64,000 nt of DNA from Acetispira formosa (nom. nud.) (GCA_023525915.1 CP026657.1:3186001-3250000); one strand, 5' to 3'. Shown: positions 35,120-46,908, counted from the first letter of the stretch. The notes: generated by a model not told the origin, from the sequence alone. Program-made: numbers and translations.

Positions 35120-35993
35120 TTCTGTAGACAAGTCCACCCTCCCGGCGCGGCTGGCCTGGAAGACGGCGGCCGGGGAATGGAGCCTTGATTTCACGAAAAC
35201 CGTGATCATGGCCATTATCAACCTGACCCCGGATTCCTTCTCCGACGGCGGACGCTTCAGCGGCCCTGAGGAAGCGGTGAATGCGGCCCTGGCTGAGGAA
35301 GAGGCTGGAGCCCATATCTTCGACTTGGGGGCCGAATCGACGCGGCCGGGTTCAGCCCGCGTTTCGGAACAAGAGGAATGGTCGCGGCTGGAACCGGTTT
35401 TGCGGGGCCTTGCGGCCAAAAGCAAGCTCCCGGTATCCATTGATACCTATCGGGCCGGGGTTGCTGAAAAAGCGATTCTGGCCGGGGCGGCGATTATCAA
35501 TGATATTTACGCCGGACGCAAAGAGCCACGCATTCTGGAAGTGGCTGCCAAGCATGGGGTGCCGATAGTTCTAATGCATATGCAGGGCGACCCCGACAAT
35601 ATGCAGGTCAATCCCCATTATGATGATGTGGTGACAGAGGTCCATGATTTCCTGCTGGAACGGGCCAGGGCGGCCGAAGCGGCGGGCATACTGCCAGAGC
35701 TTATAATTCTGGACCCCGGCATAGGTTTTGGTAAAAATCAGGGCCACAACCTGACGTTGATAAAACACTTTGAGCAGGCCATGCCCAAGGGTTATCGCAG
35801 CCTGATGGCCCTGTCTCGAAAAGCATTTCTTGGCCGCATTCTCGGCGGCGCGGAACCGGCCGATCGGGATCTGGCTACTGCCACAGCCAACGCCCTGGCC
35901 ATTATAAAAGGTGCGGATATGATCAGGGTTCACGATGTCCGTCCCAATCGGGAGGCCGCCGAAGTGGCCAATGCTGTACTGGCGGCCGTCTGA
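35085..35993 (+). CDS. folP: Dihydropteroate synthase
   Basis: A 302-residue protein with the DHPS signatures [44 protein letters not shown] and [15 protein letters not shown], forming the TIM-barrel site where p-aminobenzoate joins dihydropterin pyrophosphate in folate synthesis. The ATG at 35085 is chosen because CGGAGG lies 6 bases upstream; it begins inside the ftsH coding sequence, so translation is coupled. The ftsH-folP-cdaA order is common in deltaproteobacteria and Firmicutes. A family B hairpin and a tandem repeat array separate it from cdaA. Confidence 0.95.
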   Translation: MTNQMTKAVCTDSVDKSTLPARLAWKTAAGEWSLDFTKTVIMAIINLTPDSFSDGGRFSGPEEAVNAALAEEEAGAHIFDLGAESTRPGSARVSEQEEWSRLEPVLRGLAAKSKLPVSIDTYRAGVAEKAILAGAAIINDIYAGRKEPRILEVAAKHGVPIVLMHMQGDPDNMQVNPHYDDVVTEVHDFLLERARAAEAAGILPELIILDPGIGFGKNQGHNLTLIKHFEQAMPKGYRSLMALSRKAFLGRILGGAEPADRDLATATANALAIIKGADMIRVHDVRPNREAAEVANAVLAAV

Positions 35994-36088
35994 CTAAACC
36001 AATCATTAGTTTGAGGTCACACATCGCCATAACGGTGGTCGAGCGCTGATGACTGGGGCGCGATGATGCCCGGAACGGAAAAGCGGTT

Positions 36089-36183
36089 GACCGCCGCCGG
36101 ACGAAATGTTTTTGCCCGGTTCCGTTCCGGGGGTCTTAGTCACGGAACCGGGCAAAAACATTTCGTCCGGCGGCTGCCTGGTC
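36089..36183. repeat. Family B long-hairpin element, copy B2
   Basis: Same ends (GACCGCCGCCGG ... CCGGCGGCTGCCTGGTC), conserved stem part AAATGTTTTTGCCCGG and loop GTTCCGGGGGTCTTAGTCA as copy B1. Stem bases ACG/CGT and TTCCG/CGGAA replace B1's GAG/CTC and TGAGG/CCTCA, keeping the pairing. Confidence 0.85.
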
Positions 36184-36240
36184 TGCTGCAACTAAAGACT
36201 GAGTTGATGAGAATTGGAAAGTGTGTATAGCCGGGTATGC

Positions 36241-36805
36241 GCGGCAAGTATAAGGAAAAAAAGCAGGTAATTAATAGCAGGGTCGAGTCTTCGAGACGGA
36301 GCGAAAGCGACTGGTAGTTGAAGGTAGAGCGGATGCTCGCTTCGCAAAAACCACGCTTTTTGCGAAGCTCCAAGCGGCAAGTATAAGGAAAAAAAGCAGG
36401 TAATTAATAGCAGGGTCGAGTCTTCGAGACGGAGCGAAAGCGACTGGTAGTTGAAGGTAGAGCGGATGCTCGCTTCGCAAAAACCACGCTTTTTGCGAAG
36501 CTCCAAGCGGCAAGTATAAGGAAAAAAAGCAGGTAATTAATAGCAGGGTCGAGTCTTCGAGACGGAGCGAAAGCGACTGGTAGTTGAAGGTAGAGCGGAT
36601 GCTCGCTTCGCAAAAACCACGCTTTTTGCGAAGCTCCAAGCGGCAAGTATAAGGAAAAAAAGCAGGTAATTAATAGCAGGGTCGAGTCTTCGAGACGGAG
36701 CGAAAGCGACTGGTAGTTGAAGGTAGAGCGGATGCTCGCTTCGCAAAAACCACGCTTTTTGCGAAGCTCCAAGCGGCAAGTATAAGGAAAAAAAGCAGGT
36801 AATTA
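36241..36805 (+). repeat. Tandem array of a family A repeat, 133-bp period, about 4.25 copies
   Basis: The block GGGTCGAGTCTTCGAGACGG recurs at 36280, 36413, 36546 and 36679, with units looking identical throughout. Each has the perfect hairpin GCTTCGCAAAAA ccacgc TTTTTGCGAAGC and the junction AAAAAGCAGGTAATTAATAGCAG. The last partial unit ends 4 bases before the cdaA start and supplies its leader. Confidence 0.95.
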
Positions 36806-36809
36806 TAAA

Positions 36810-37619
36810 TTGTTCGGCAGCTATTCCATCGTTGATGCGGTAAAATCCATGAGGTGGGAGGATGTGGTTGACATCCTTCTGGTGGGGCTGTTGATATATT
36901 ACGTCATACGCCTGCTGAAAGGTACCCGCAGCGGACAGGTCTTTCTCGGGCTGGGGCTGGTCATGGGCGCCTACTTTCTGTCGACCAAGTTCGAATTCAT
37001 GACCCTGAGGTTTCTGATTTCGTCTTTTGCCTCAAACCTGATTGTGGTCATTGTCATATTATTTTCATCGGATATCAGGCGCGGGCTGGCCCGGCTGGCC
37101 CGCATCTCCTTTACTCGCACCAACCCCCAGATGGTGGACGCGGTCAATGAAGTGGTCCGGGCCTCCTTCTTCATGGCTGAAAAGCGTATCGGCGCTCTCA
37201 TCGCCTTTGAACGCGGAGTGGGTTTGGGGGAATATGTGGAGGCCGGAGGACAGATTAACGGCATTGTTTCCGACCGCCTCCTGTTGGCCCTGTTTCATAC
37301 CTCTTCGCCGCTCCATGACGGCGCGGTGATCATTCAGGACGGACGTCTGGCGGCGGCCGGATGCTTTTTGCCGCTGTTGCCGTCCGAGGACAATGTCAGC
37401 CGTTTTTTTGGCACCCGCCACCGCGCGGCCATTGGCCTGTCACGCGAGACTGACGCGCTGGTGGTAGTGGTCTCGGAGGAGAGGGGCCTGGTTTCGCTGG
37501 TCAAGGACGGCGAAGTGGTGGTGATGATGGGCGCGGCCAATCTCCGCGACCGTCTTCTGGCCCATCTGAGTTTGACTCCGCACAAGGAGCCGGAGAAAAA
37601 GGTCAGGAGCAAGAAATAA
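36810..37619 (+). CDS. cdaA: Diadenylate cyclase CdaA (c-di-AMP synthase)
   Basis: A 269-residue protein. Three hydrophobic helices occupy residues about 18-90 (VVDILLVGLLIYYVIRLL; VFLGLGLVMGAYFLS; LIVVIVILF), followed by the DisA_N/DAC domain with the catalytic SPLHDGAVIIQDG and GTRHRAAIGLS (RHR) motifs. It converts two ATP to cyclic di-AMP at the membrane. The TTG at 36810 is the likely start, with GCAGG about 12 bases upstream supplied by the tandem repeat; ATG 36849 is an alternative. It is followed by ybbR and glmM, the conserved cdaA-cdaR-glmM set linking c-di-AMP to cell-wall precursor supply. Confidence 0.92.
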   Translation: MFGSYSIVDAVKSMRWEDVVDILLVGLLIYYVIRLLKGTRSGQVFLGLGLVMGAYFLSTKFEFMTLRFLISSFASNLIVVIVILFSSDIRRGLARLARISFTRTNPQMVDAVNEVVRASFFMAEKRIGALIAFERGVGLGEYVEAGGQINGIVSDRLLLALFHTSSPLHDGAVIIQDGRLAAAGCFLPLLPSEDNVSRFFGTRHRAAIGLSRETDALVVVVSEERGLVSLVKDGEVVVMMGAANLRDRLLAHLSLTPHKEPEKKVRSKK

Positions 37620-37802
37620 TTTTTACCGGCGCACGATCGACCTGTCTTGAATGAGCGGTCTATGGTGCTTACCGGTCCGCGGTAAACGAAGTGATTTCAC
37701 GATTGTGAAAGAGTCGGTCAGGCTTGGCTCAAATCCGGCCTGACCATGAAAAGCCCCAAGGGGCTGAATTAACCAAACCACTGAAAGTCGGAGATTGACC
37801 CG

Positions 37803-38897
37803 GTGCCGGCCAAAAACTTGCGCAACAACATATTGTCCATCGTGGTATCTCTGGGGCTCTCATTCTGCCTCTGGATGGCGTTATCCGGGCAGGACATGAG
37901 CGCGGTGGACATTACCGTTCCGCTGGAGCTGGCCAATCTGCCCAGTGATCTGGTCATTAAAAGCGATGTGCCCACTTCCGTCACTTTCCAGGTCCTGGCC
38001 AATACGGCCCAAGTCCGCTTTCTGGCGGACCGCAAGCCGCATCTGTGGGTTAACGTCAGTTCTGCCCGAGAGGGCAATAATATTTTCCCGATTCAAACTG
38101 ATTCGCTGGATCTGCCGCGCGGCGTTCAGGTGCGCAAATCCAGCCCCTCACTGATAGAGTTTGAGGCGGCCCGCGTCACCAGCAAGATCGTGCCCATTCG
38201 TCCGGTGGTTCGCGGCCACCCCGATCCGGCTTATGAACTGGCCTCGGTCATCATTGAGCCTGACACGGCCATGGTTCAGGGGCCACAGGAACTGATGGAC
38301 GAAATTGAATACATTTCCACCATTCCCATAGATATTGACGGCATCAACAATGACGCCAACTTGGTGGTGCGGCCCGCGCTGATTGATCTGGACCCGGCCC
38401 TGATGGTCACCCCGGCGGAAATCCGGGTGTTTGTCAACCTCGACGAACGCATGGCGGAGAAAACCTTTACCGAAATGCCCATAGCCATTGAGGTCAGCGG
38501 ATCGAACCTGCCGAACTCGGCCATAGTCATGGAGCCCTCAATGGCCACTATCTCCGTGGCCTGGCCGGTTTCGGCCCGTTTGGGCCTGGAAGCCAGCGCC
38601 ATTAAGGTGAGGGTGCAGGTAGACGGCCGCCGTCTGGCCGAAGAGGGCGGCGAAATGGAACTGCCGGTGCTGGTCACGCCCCCGACTAACGTCAAAGTCA
38701 CCTCCATTGAGCCGGTCAATGTCAAAATCACGGCCCCCGGCCTGATCGGGCTGTCGCCCAAAGCTGTGCCGCTGGATACCGGAAGCGATTCAGCGCCGGC
38801 CGAGAGTGGCGCTGAGGGGCAGCCGCCCGCCCAGACTTCGGCCATTTCACCCACCGCCAACACCGCCAGCGGACGTATGACGCGTTCGTCCCAGTAA
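37803..38897 (+). CDS. YbbR-domain protein (CdaR-like regulator)
   Basis: A 364-residue protein. There is one N-terminal membrane helix (ILSIVVSLGLSFCLWMALSG) with a periplasmic part built of repeated YbbR beta domains: DITVPLELANLPSDLVIKSDVPTSV, IVPIRPVVRGHPDPAYEL, FTEMPIAIEVSGSNLPNSA and IKVRVQVDGRRL. The C-terminal 50 residues are low-complexity Pro/Ala/Ser. CdaR proteins bind and modulate CdaA in Firmicutes; the same role is inferred here from the adjacent cdaA. The start is GTG at 37803. A small AGCCCC/GGGGCT hairpin lies about 40 bases upstream. Confidence 0.88.
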   Translation: MPAKNLRNNILSIVVSLGLSFCLWMALSGQDMSAVDITVPLELANLPSDLVIKSDVPTSVTFQVLANTAQVRFLADRKPHLWVNVSSAREGNNIFPIQTDSLDLPRGVQVRKSSPSLIEFEAARVTSKIVPIRPVVRGHPDPAYELASVIIEPDTAMVQGPQELMDEIEYISTIPIDIDGINNDANLVVRPALIDLDPALMVTPAEIRVFVNLDERMAEKTFTEMPIAIEVSGSNLPNSAIVMEPSMATISVAWPVSARLGLEASAIKVRVQVDGRRLAEEGGEMELPVLVTPPTNVKVTSIEPVNVKITAPGLIGLSPKAVPLDTGSDSAPAESGAEGQPPAQTSAISPTANTASGRMTRSSQ

Positions 38898-38929
38898 TTC
38901 TCAGGGTTGATGGCTATATTCAAATAGTG

Positions 38930-39060
38930 GGTCGACCCGCCGGGGAGACGGAGCGTCAGCGACTGGTTTTTACTGGAAAAAAGCCGCTTGCGAAACAAAA
39001 ACCACGTTTTTTGTGTAGCTGTGAGCCGTATGTTTAAGGGAAAAAATTCACATTTATAAT
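38930..39060 (+). repeat. Family A palindromic repeat, copy A5
   Basis: GGGTCGACCCGCCGGGGAGACGG, AGCGTCAGCGACTGG, the CAAAAAccacgTTTTTTG hairpin, GTGTAGCTGTGAGCCG and TTTAAGGGAAAAA as in A3. It lies about 80 bases upstream of glmM. Confidence 0.7.
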
Positions 39061-39140
39061 TGACGGCGTTCGCCCGGCGCGACGAGTCCCGCCTCTTCAT
39101 TCACAGATAAATAAATTCGGAGTTTTCCAGAAGGAATCAC

Positions 39141-40505
39141 ATGAGTCAGCGTAAGCTTTTCGGTACCGACGGCGTTCGCGGCGAGGTCAACAGACCGCCG
39201 ATGACCGCCGAGTTCGCTCTCAATCTCGGCCGGGCTGTGGCCCATTATCTCAACACCCGCAAAGACCGCTCTCGCCGCCCCAAAGTTGTGATCGGCAAGG
39301 ATACCCGCCTTTCCGGCTATATGCTGGAAGAAGCCCTGGCCGCCGGCCTGGTTTGCCAGGGGGCCGACGTTTACCTGGCCGGGCCATTGCCGACGCCGGG
39401 CATAGCCTTTCTAACCACCAGCATTCGGGCCGACGCCGGGGTGGTCATCAGCGCCTCCCACAATCCCTATACTGACAACGGCATTAAAATTTTCGCCTCC
39501 GATGGTTTCAAGCTGCCGGACGAAGTGGAAGCTCTTCTGGAAGACTATCTCGACCCGGCCATTCTGGACCGCTACCGGCCCAAGGCTGACGGCGTGGGCC
39601 GGGCCGGGCGTATTGACGACGCGGTGGGCCGCTATGTGGTTTTTCTGAAAAGCACCTTTCCGCGCGCCATGAGCCTGGAGGGCCTGACCATGGTGCTGGA
39701 CTGCGCCCACGGCGCGGCTTACCGGACGGCCCCGATGGTGTTTGAGGAACTGGGGGCCAAGGTTCACCTGGTGGGGGCCAAGCCTGACGGGGTGAACATC
39801 AATCTGGGCGTGGGTTCATTGCACCCGGAGCTTTGCGTGAAAAAGGTTCAGGAGACCGGGGCGGATATCGGCCTGGCCCTTGACGGCGACGCCGACCGGG
39901 CCATTTTTGTGGACAATCGCGGTCAGGTGGTGGACGGCGACCAGATAATGAATTTGTGCGCGCTGCGGCTCTCCAAAAACAACTGCCTCAAAAACAACAC
40001 CGTGGCCGCCACCATCATGAGCAACATGGGGCTGGAAATATCGCTGAACCGCGCGGGCATTGAGCTTCTGCGCACTCCGGTGGGCGACCGCTATGTGGTG
40101 GAGCAGATGCGCCTTAATGGCCTTAATTTTGGCGGCGAGCAATCCGGCCATTTGATTTTTCTTGATCACGGAACCACCGGCGACGGCATTCTGGCGGGCC
40201 TCCAAACGCTTCTGGCCATTAAGGAAGAGGAAAAAACCCTGGCCGAACTGGCCGCGCAGATGGAGACTTTGCCGCAGATTCTGATAAACGTCAAGGCCAG
40301 CCGTCCGCGGGAGGCCAGCACCAATCCAGCCGTGACGGAGCAGGTGGCCAGAATTTCAGAGCACCTTGGCAAGCGCGGCCGCATTGTTCTGCGTCCTTCC
40401 GGCACTGAGCCGGTAGTGCGGGTGATGGTGGAGGGCGATGATTACGATGAGATCAACACTCTGGCCGAGGAAACCGCGGCTATTGTTGAAAAGGAACTGG
40501 CCTGA
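39141..40505 (+). CDS. glmM: Phosphoglucosamine mutase
   Basis: A 454-residue protein beginning KLFGTDGVRGEVN. The catalytic serine lies in GVVISASHNPYTDNGIKIF, the metal loop is ALDGDADRAIFVD, the sugar-binding loop GGEQSGHLIF and the phosphate-binding loop RPSGTEPVVRVMVEG; all are intact. It converts glucosamine-6-phosphate to glucosamine-1-phosphate for UDP-GlcNAc, and thus peptidoglycan and LPS. It is coupled by position to cdaA/ybbR, and in Firmicutes GlmM inhibits CdaA. The coaX gene starts 5 bases after its stop. Confidence 0.96.
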   Translation: MSQRKLFGTDGVRGEVNRPPMTAEFALNLGRAVAHYLNTRKDRSRRPKVVIGKDTRLSGYMLEEALAAGLVCQGADVYLAGPLPTPGIAFLTTSIRADAGVVISASHNPYTDNGIKIFASDGFKLPDEVEALLEDYLDPAILDRYRPKADGVGRAGRIDDAVGRYVVFLKSTFPRAMSLEGLTMVLDCAHGAAYRTAPMVFEELGAKVHLVGAKPDGVNINLGVGSLHPELCVKKVQETGADIGLALDGDADRAIFVDNRGQVVDGDQIMNLCALRLSKNNCLKNNTVAATIMSNMGLEISLNRAGIELLRTPVGDRYVVEQMRLNGLNFGGEQSGHLIFLDHGTTGDGILAGLQTLLAIKEEEKTLAELAAQMETLPQILINVKASRPREASTNPAVTEQVARISEHLGKRGRIVLRPSGTEPVVRVMVEGDDYDEINTLAEETAAIVEKELA

Positions 40506-40510
40506 CCAAT

Positions 40511-41287
40511 ATGCTGTTCACCCTTGATGTCGGCAACACCAACATGAACCTTGGTCTGTGGCGGGGCGATACTCTGTGCGCGGATTGGCGGCTGTCAACC
40601 AACCGGGCTTATACTCTGGACGAATTGGGTTTTTCGATCGGCGGAGTGTTCATGGCCGCGGGCTATCAGTTTTCGGATGTGAGCGGCTTCATCATTTCCA
40701 GCGTGGTGCCGCCCATGCGCCCGGCCCTGGAGCGTTTTGGGGCCAAATACCTGAAGCAGCGCCCCATATTTCTTGAGGCCCACCGCCAGAATATCATGCC
40801 GTTGAAATACACCAATCCGATGGAAATGGGCGCGGACCGGGTGGCTGTGTCGGTGGCGGCCTACCGCCGATACCGGCGGAGCCTGATCGTGGTGGATATG
40901 GGCACGGCCACCACTTTCGACTGCATTTCGGCCCGGGGTGAACATTTAGGCGGAGCCATTGCGCCGGGCTTGAGGTTGTCGGCCGAGGCCCTGTTTCAAA
41001 AAACCAGCCGTCTGCCCCGTCTGGAAATGTTTGATGTACCTGATACCGTCATTGCCAGAGATACCCTTTCCAGCATCAACGCGGGCATAATTTTTGGCTA
41101 TACCGCCCTGGTGGACGGCATGGCCGCACGGATTAAGAAGGAACTGGGCGCGGCCAAGGTCGTAGCGACGGGTGGGCTGGCCTCCCTGATTGCCTCCGAG
41201 TCCACCCAATTGGAGGAAGTTCTGCCGGATCTGACTTTGGAAGGGTTGAAGATTTTTTATGACGAGATGGATTGGAGTCAGATATGA
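40511..41287 (+). CDS. coaX: Type III pantothenate kinase
   Basis: A 258-residue ASKHA-fold kinase: MLFTLDVGNTNMNLGLW (phosphate loop), NPMEMGADRVAVSVAAYRRY, LIVVDMGTATTFDCIS (with the catalytic aspartate) and GGAIAPGLRLSAEALFQKTSRLP are the CoaX blocks. It phosphorylates pantothenate as the first step of coenzyme A synthesis and, unlike CoaA, is not inhibited by CoA. It is tightly spaced after glmM and overlaps the next gene by a few bases. Confidence 0.95.
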   Translation: MLFTLDVGNTNMNLGLWRGDTLCADWRLSTNRAYTLDELGFSIGGVFMAAGYQFSDVSGFIISSVVPPMRPALERFGAKYLKQRPIFLEAHRQNIMPLKYTNPMEMGADRVAVSVAAYRRYRRSLIVVDMGTATTFDCISARGEHLGGAIAPGLRLSAEALFQKTSRLPRLEMFDVPDTVIARDTLSSINAGIIFGYTALVDGMAARIKKELGAAKVVATGGLASLIASESTQLEEVLPDLTLEGLKIFYDEMDWSQI

Positions 41288-42207
41288 CAGGCGGCTCCCT
41301 CCATTGGAATGGTGAAGCGCCCAGGGGCGTACGGTGGCCGACCGCGTTGAAGCCCGGCGACACGGTGGGGTTGTTCGCTCCTTCACACCAGTTCAACCGT
41401 CAAGAGGTCGAGCGCGGGGCCGCGCTTTTGCGTTCGTGGGGTTTTGAAGTAAAGGTTCCGCCCCACATTTTCAAGAAGCATAAATACTTCGCCGGAACTG
41501 ATGAAGATCGTCTGGCGGTGCTGGATTCACTGATGAGCGATGATTCGGTTTCAGCCGTCATGGCGGTGCGCGGCGGTTATGGCAGCCAGCGTCTCTTGCC
41601 CTATCTCATTATGCGTTGGCGTAAATGGAAGCCCAAGCCGATCATAGGCTTTTCCGATCTCACGGCCCTTCACCTGGCCCGGTTCACGGCTTCAGGCGTG
41701 ATTGGCTATCACGCTCCGATGGCGGTTTCGCTGGGCAAGGAAGAATCCGCGAAACAGGCTGATACCGTTTCAATAAAAGACCTGAAAAAAGCCCTCACCT
41801 CACCCGACAGAACCGGAGCCTGGAACTTTTCCAAAAAGGACGTCATCAATGGCGGGCACGTTAAGGGGCTGCTTCTGGGCGGGAACCTGACCATGTTTAT
41901 CGCCCTCCTGTCCGGCCCCTGGATGCCGGATTTGAATGGGGTCATCCTGATGCTGGAAGAGGTTGATGAGCCGGGCTACCGGCTGGACCGGCTTCTGGTG
42001 ACCTTAAGGCAGAGCCCCGGCTGGAAAAAGGCCGCCGGGCTGGTTTTCGGGCATTTCACTCATTGCGGTCCGGCCCGTCAGGTGCGTTCGCTTTTGCTGG
42101 AGGCGGCGGAAGATTTTCATGGCCCGGTTGTTATGAACGGGCCATTTGGGCATGAGCGAAGAAACAGATTTTTTCCCATCGGGGCAACTGCCGTTTTAGA
42201 GGCGTAA
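41284..42207 (+). CDS. LD-carboxypeptidase-like serine peptidase (MEROPS S66)
   Basis: A 307-residue protein. LKPGDTVGLFAPSHQF opens the domain. VMAVRGGYGSQRLLPYL carries the nucleophile serine in the R-G-G-Y-G-x motif, PIIGFSDLTALHLA follows, and the C-terminal part has GGNLTMFIALLSGPW, LMLEEVDEPGYRLDRLL and GHFTHCG (the Glu and His of the S66 triad). Such enzymes trim D-alanine from muropeptide tetrapeptides during wall recycling. ATG 41284 follows GGAG. It overlaps coaX by 4 bases and is the last gene of the run before the family D palindrome. Confidence 0.88.
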   Translation: MTGGSLHWNGEAPRGVRWPTALKPGDTVGLFAPSHQFNRQEVERGAALLRSWGFEVKVPPHIFKKHKYFAGTDEDRLAVLDSLMSDDSVSAVMAVRGGYGSQRLLPYLIMRWRKWKPKPIIGFSDLTALHLARFTASGVIGYHAPMAVSLGKEESAKQADTVSIKDLKKALTSPDRTGAWNFSKKDVINGGHVKGLLLGGNLTMFIALLSGPWMPDLNGVILMLEEVDEPGYRLDRLLVTLRQSPGWKKAAGLVFGHFTHCGPARQVRSLLLEAAEDFHGPVVMNGPFGHERRNRFFPIGATAVLEA

Positions 42208-42225
42208 TTGCAAGATTTGAAGGAG

Positions 42226-43062
42226 AGCGGCCCTTGGCCGCTGACGATTAAAGGACTTGGCCCGATAGGCCAACCAAAGGGCTCCGCCCTCTGGACTCCG
42301 GCTGGGGGAGGGCCGACGCCGGCCCTGCCCCAGACCCCACCCGCGCCAAGGGGCAAGCCCCTTGGAACCCCAAGAGGTCAGTGTCGGCTATAACATTCTT
42401 TTTCCCGCATCGCCGCAACTCGCTTCGGGTACGAAGCTCAGACAAGCGGCGACGCTTCATACACTCTCCGCTTTAAACGCTGTCGGCCGCTTCACGTTGG
42501 GTTGTTACATTTTGCTATAGGCAGCTTCATTGGATGTTTGTGGCTTCACGTATGTTCGGCTGAATACTTTTTCCCCTCAAGGAGTTTTTCCAGCGTTGTA
42601 ACCGGCGAGACTTGGCCGTCTTTTTTCTAATGAGCGACTCATTGAAAAGCAACAGGCGGCAGAGAGGCGCACAACCAGCACTGGAAAGGGCCTTTAAGGG
42701 GAAGCTGATTTAAGCCGAACATACGTGAAGCCACAAACATCCAATGAAGCCGCCTATCGCAAACTGTAACAGCACAACGTAAACTCACCTATAGCACCAG
42801 AAGCTGACCCTGTATGACGCGTCGCCGCTTGTCTGAGCTTCGTACCCGAAGCGAGTTGCGGCGATGCGGGAAAAAGAAGGTTGAAGCTGACCCTGCCCTC
42901 TTGGGGGTCCAGGGGGCTCCGCCCCCCTGGCGCGGGTGGGGTCTGGGGCAGGGCCCGCGTGGGCCCTCCCCCAGCCGGAGTCCAGAGGGTGGAACCCTTT
43001 GGTTGGCCCATAGGGCCAAGTCCTTTAATCGCGCGGCCGAAGGCCGCACTTCCTTCTCTTCT
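42226..43062. repeat. Family D large inverted repeat (two diverged arms of about 370 bp)
   Basis: The left arm (about 42226-42595) and right arm (about 42690-43062) are reverse complements at roughly 80 percent by eye, with long perfect parts such as 42410-42462 versus 42816-42868, and 42520-42560 versus 42714-42755. Each arm holds four hairpins in series whose paired bases differ between arms: GGCC-gata-GGCC versus GGCC-ctatg-GGCC, GGGCtccGCCC versus GGGTtccACCC, GGGCCgacgcCGGCCC versus GGGCCCacgcGGGCCC, and a CCAAGGGG/CCCCTTGG pair versus CCAGGGGG/CCCCCTGG. No gene is seen between 42208 and 43187. Confidence 0.8.
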
Positions 43063-43111
43063 TACATATAATATGTCACGCCACTTTAAATCCCCAAAAG
43101 ATCATATTTGT

Positions 43112-43119
43112 GGTATAAT
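43112..43119 (+). promoter_or_regulatory. Candidate extended -10 promoter for dnaN
   Basis: TGGTATAAT (TGn extended -10) about 70 bases upstream of dnaN, without a good -35. Confidence 0.45.
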
Positions 43120-43187
43120 TAAGAGTTAAAAAATAATGACCGCCCTCTGTGGCGCGACAATAGCTCAATCAAGGAGACGCCGGAACC

Positions 43188-44306
43188 ATGCTGTCGCTTA
43201 AAATGAAAAAGGAAGATTTGGCCAAAGGAGTGGGACAAACCAGCGCTATCGCTGAAAAACGCAGCTCCATGCCCATACTGTCCAACATCCTCTTGGAAGC
43301 CGACGGGGACGAACTGAAACTCACGGCCACCGACATGGAAATCAGCTTTCAGGGCTCCTATCCGGCCGAAGTCTCCGTGCCGGGCCGCCTCACCGTCCCG
43401 GCCCGCAAACTTAATGAAGTGGTGCGCCTCCTTAACGCCGCCGAGGTCAGCCTCAGCGAAGCCGACAACTTCAGCCTCAATCTGGTGGCCGGACAATTCA
43501 GCACCCAGATGTACGGCCTCTCCCCGGCCGATTTTCCCCAGATGCCGGCCATTGAAAATATTCAGTATGTCGAGATCGAAGGCCCGGTGCTGGCCGGGGC
43601 CATCGATAAAACCATATTTTCAGTTGCCATGGAGGAAACCAGATACAACCTTTCCGGCGTGTTTTTCGAAAAGGTGGAATATGAGGGCGTCCTCAGTCTC
43701 AGGCTGGTCTCCACCGACGGACACCGCCTGAATATGGCCGGCTTCACCACTCCCGATCTGGCCAACCTGGAAATGATCAAGGGCGTTCTGGTCTCCAAAA
43801 AGGGCCTGAACGAACTTAAAAGAATGGCCGACACCGCTGAAACCATCAAACTGGGCATGTCCCAGAGCAGCCTGGTGGCCAGGACCTCCGCGTCCATACT
43901 CGTCATGCGCCTCTTGGACGGCCGCTTCCCCGATTACAATATGGTTGTGCCCAAAGATAACAACAAACACATCATGGCCACCCGCAAGGAACTCCTGGAA
44001 GCCCTCAAACGCATTGCCACCATGAGCTCCGACGACTACAAGGCCGTGAAATTCAAAATCGAGCCGGGCCTTCTGACCATATCCTCCATGACCCCGGAAC
44101 TGGGCAAAGCCGAGGAAAGTTTAGAAGTTGAATACGACGGCGAAGTGCTGGAATCCGGTTTCAATCCCCGCTTCTTCATCGAAGCCCTGAGCGCGCTGGC
44201 CAGCGAAAAGATTAAAATCAGCTTCAATGAACCCAGCACTCCGGCCCTTCTGGCCGGGGCCGAAGACCCCGGCTACTGCGGGGTTATCATGTCCATGAAG
44301 ATTTGA
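43188..44306 (+). CDS. dnaN: DNA polymerase III beta sliding clamp
   Basis: A 372-residue protein of the usual clamp length (about 366-375) with three repeated domains: LAKGVGQTSAIAEKRSSMPILSNILL at the start, VEIEGPVLAGAIDKTIFSVAMEETRYNLSGVFFE at the second domain, and FNPRFFIEALSAL near the end. AAGGAG lies upstream of the ATG. The clamp encircles DNA and tethers polymerase III. gyrB follows directly; dnaA and recF, which often flank dnaN, are not present in this window. Confidence 0.96.
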   Translation: MLSLKMKKEDLAKGVGQTSAIAEKRSSMPILSNILLEADGDELKLTATDMEISFQGSYPAEVSVPGRLTVPARKLNEVVRLLNAAEVSLSEADNFSLNLVAGQFSTQMYGLSPADFPQMPAIENIQYVEIEGPVLAGAIDKTIFSVAMEETRYNLSGVFFEKVEYEGVLSLRLVSTDGHRLNMAGFTTPDLANLEMIKGVLVSKKGLNELKRMADTAETIKLGMSQSSLVARTSASILVMRLLDGRFPDYNMVVPKDNNKHIMATRKELLEALKRIATMSSDDYKAVKFKIEPGLLTISSMTPELGKAEESLEVEYDGEVLESGFNPRFFIEALSALASEKIKISFNEPSTPALLAGAEDPGYCGVIMSMKI

Positions 44307-44360
44307 TGAAGCAGCCGCCTTGCCAACGTTTTTAACTTATCCCGCTACCTTGCGGGATAA

Positions 44361-46883
<2,523 letters not shown>

Positions 46884-46908
46884 TATCTGAAAAAGGCGGT
46901 GAGGCATA

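Noticed and set aside
36140..36779. Overlapping minus-strand ORFs of up to 122 residues in the tandem array
   Set aside because: They are the same repeat translated again and again (RKKRGFCEASIRST...). The open frame is a by-product of the repeat sequence, with no ribosome sites.
36241..36805. Tandem 133-bp repeats as a CRISPR array
   Set aside because: The whole 133-bp unit is repeated, with no short repeat and unique spacer pattern, and no cas genes are near.
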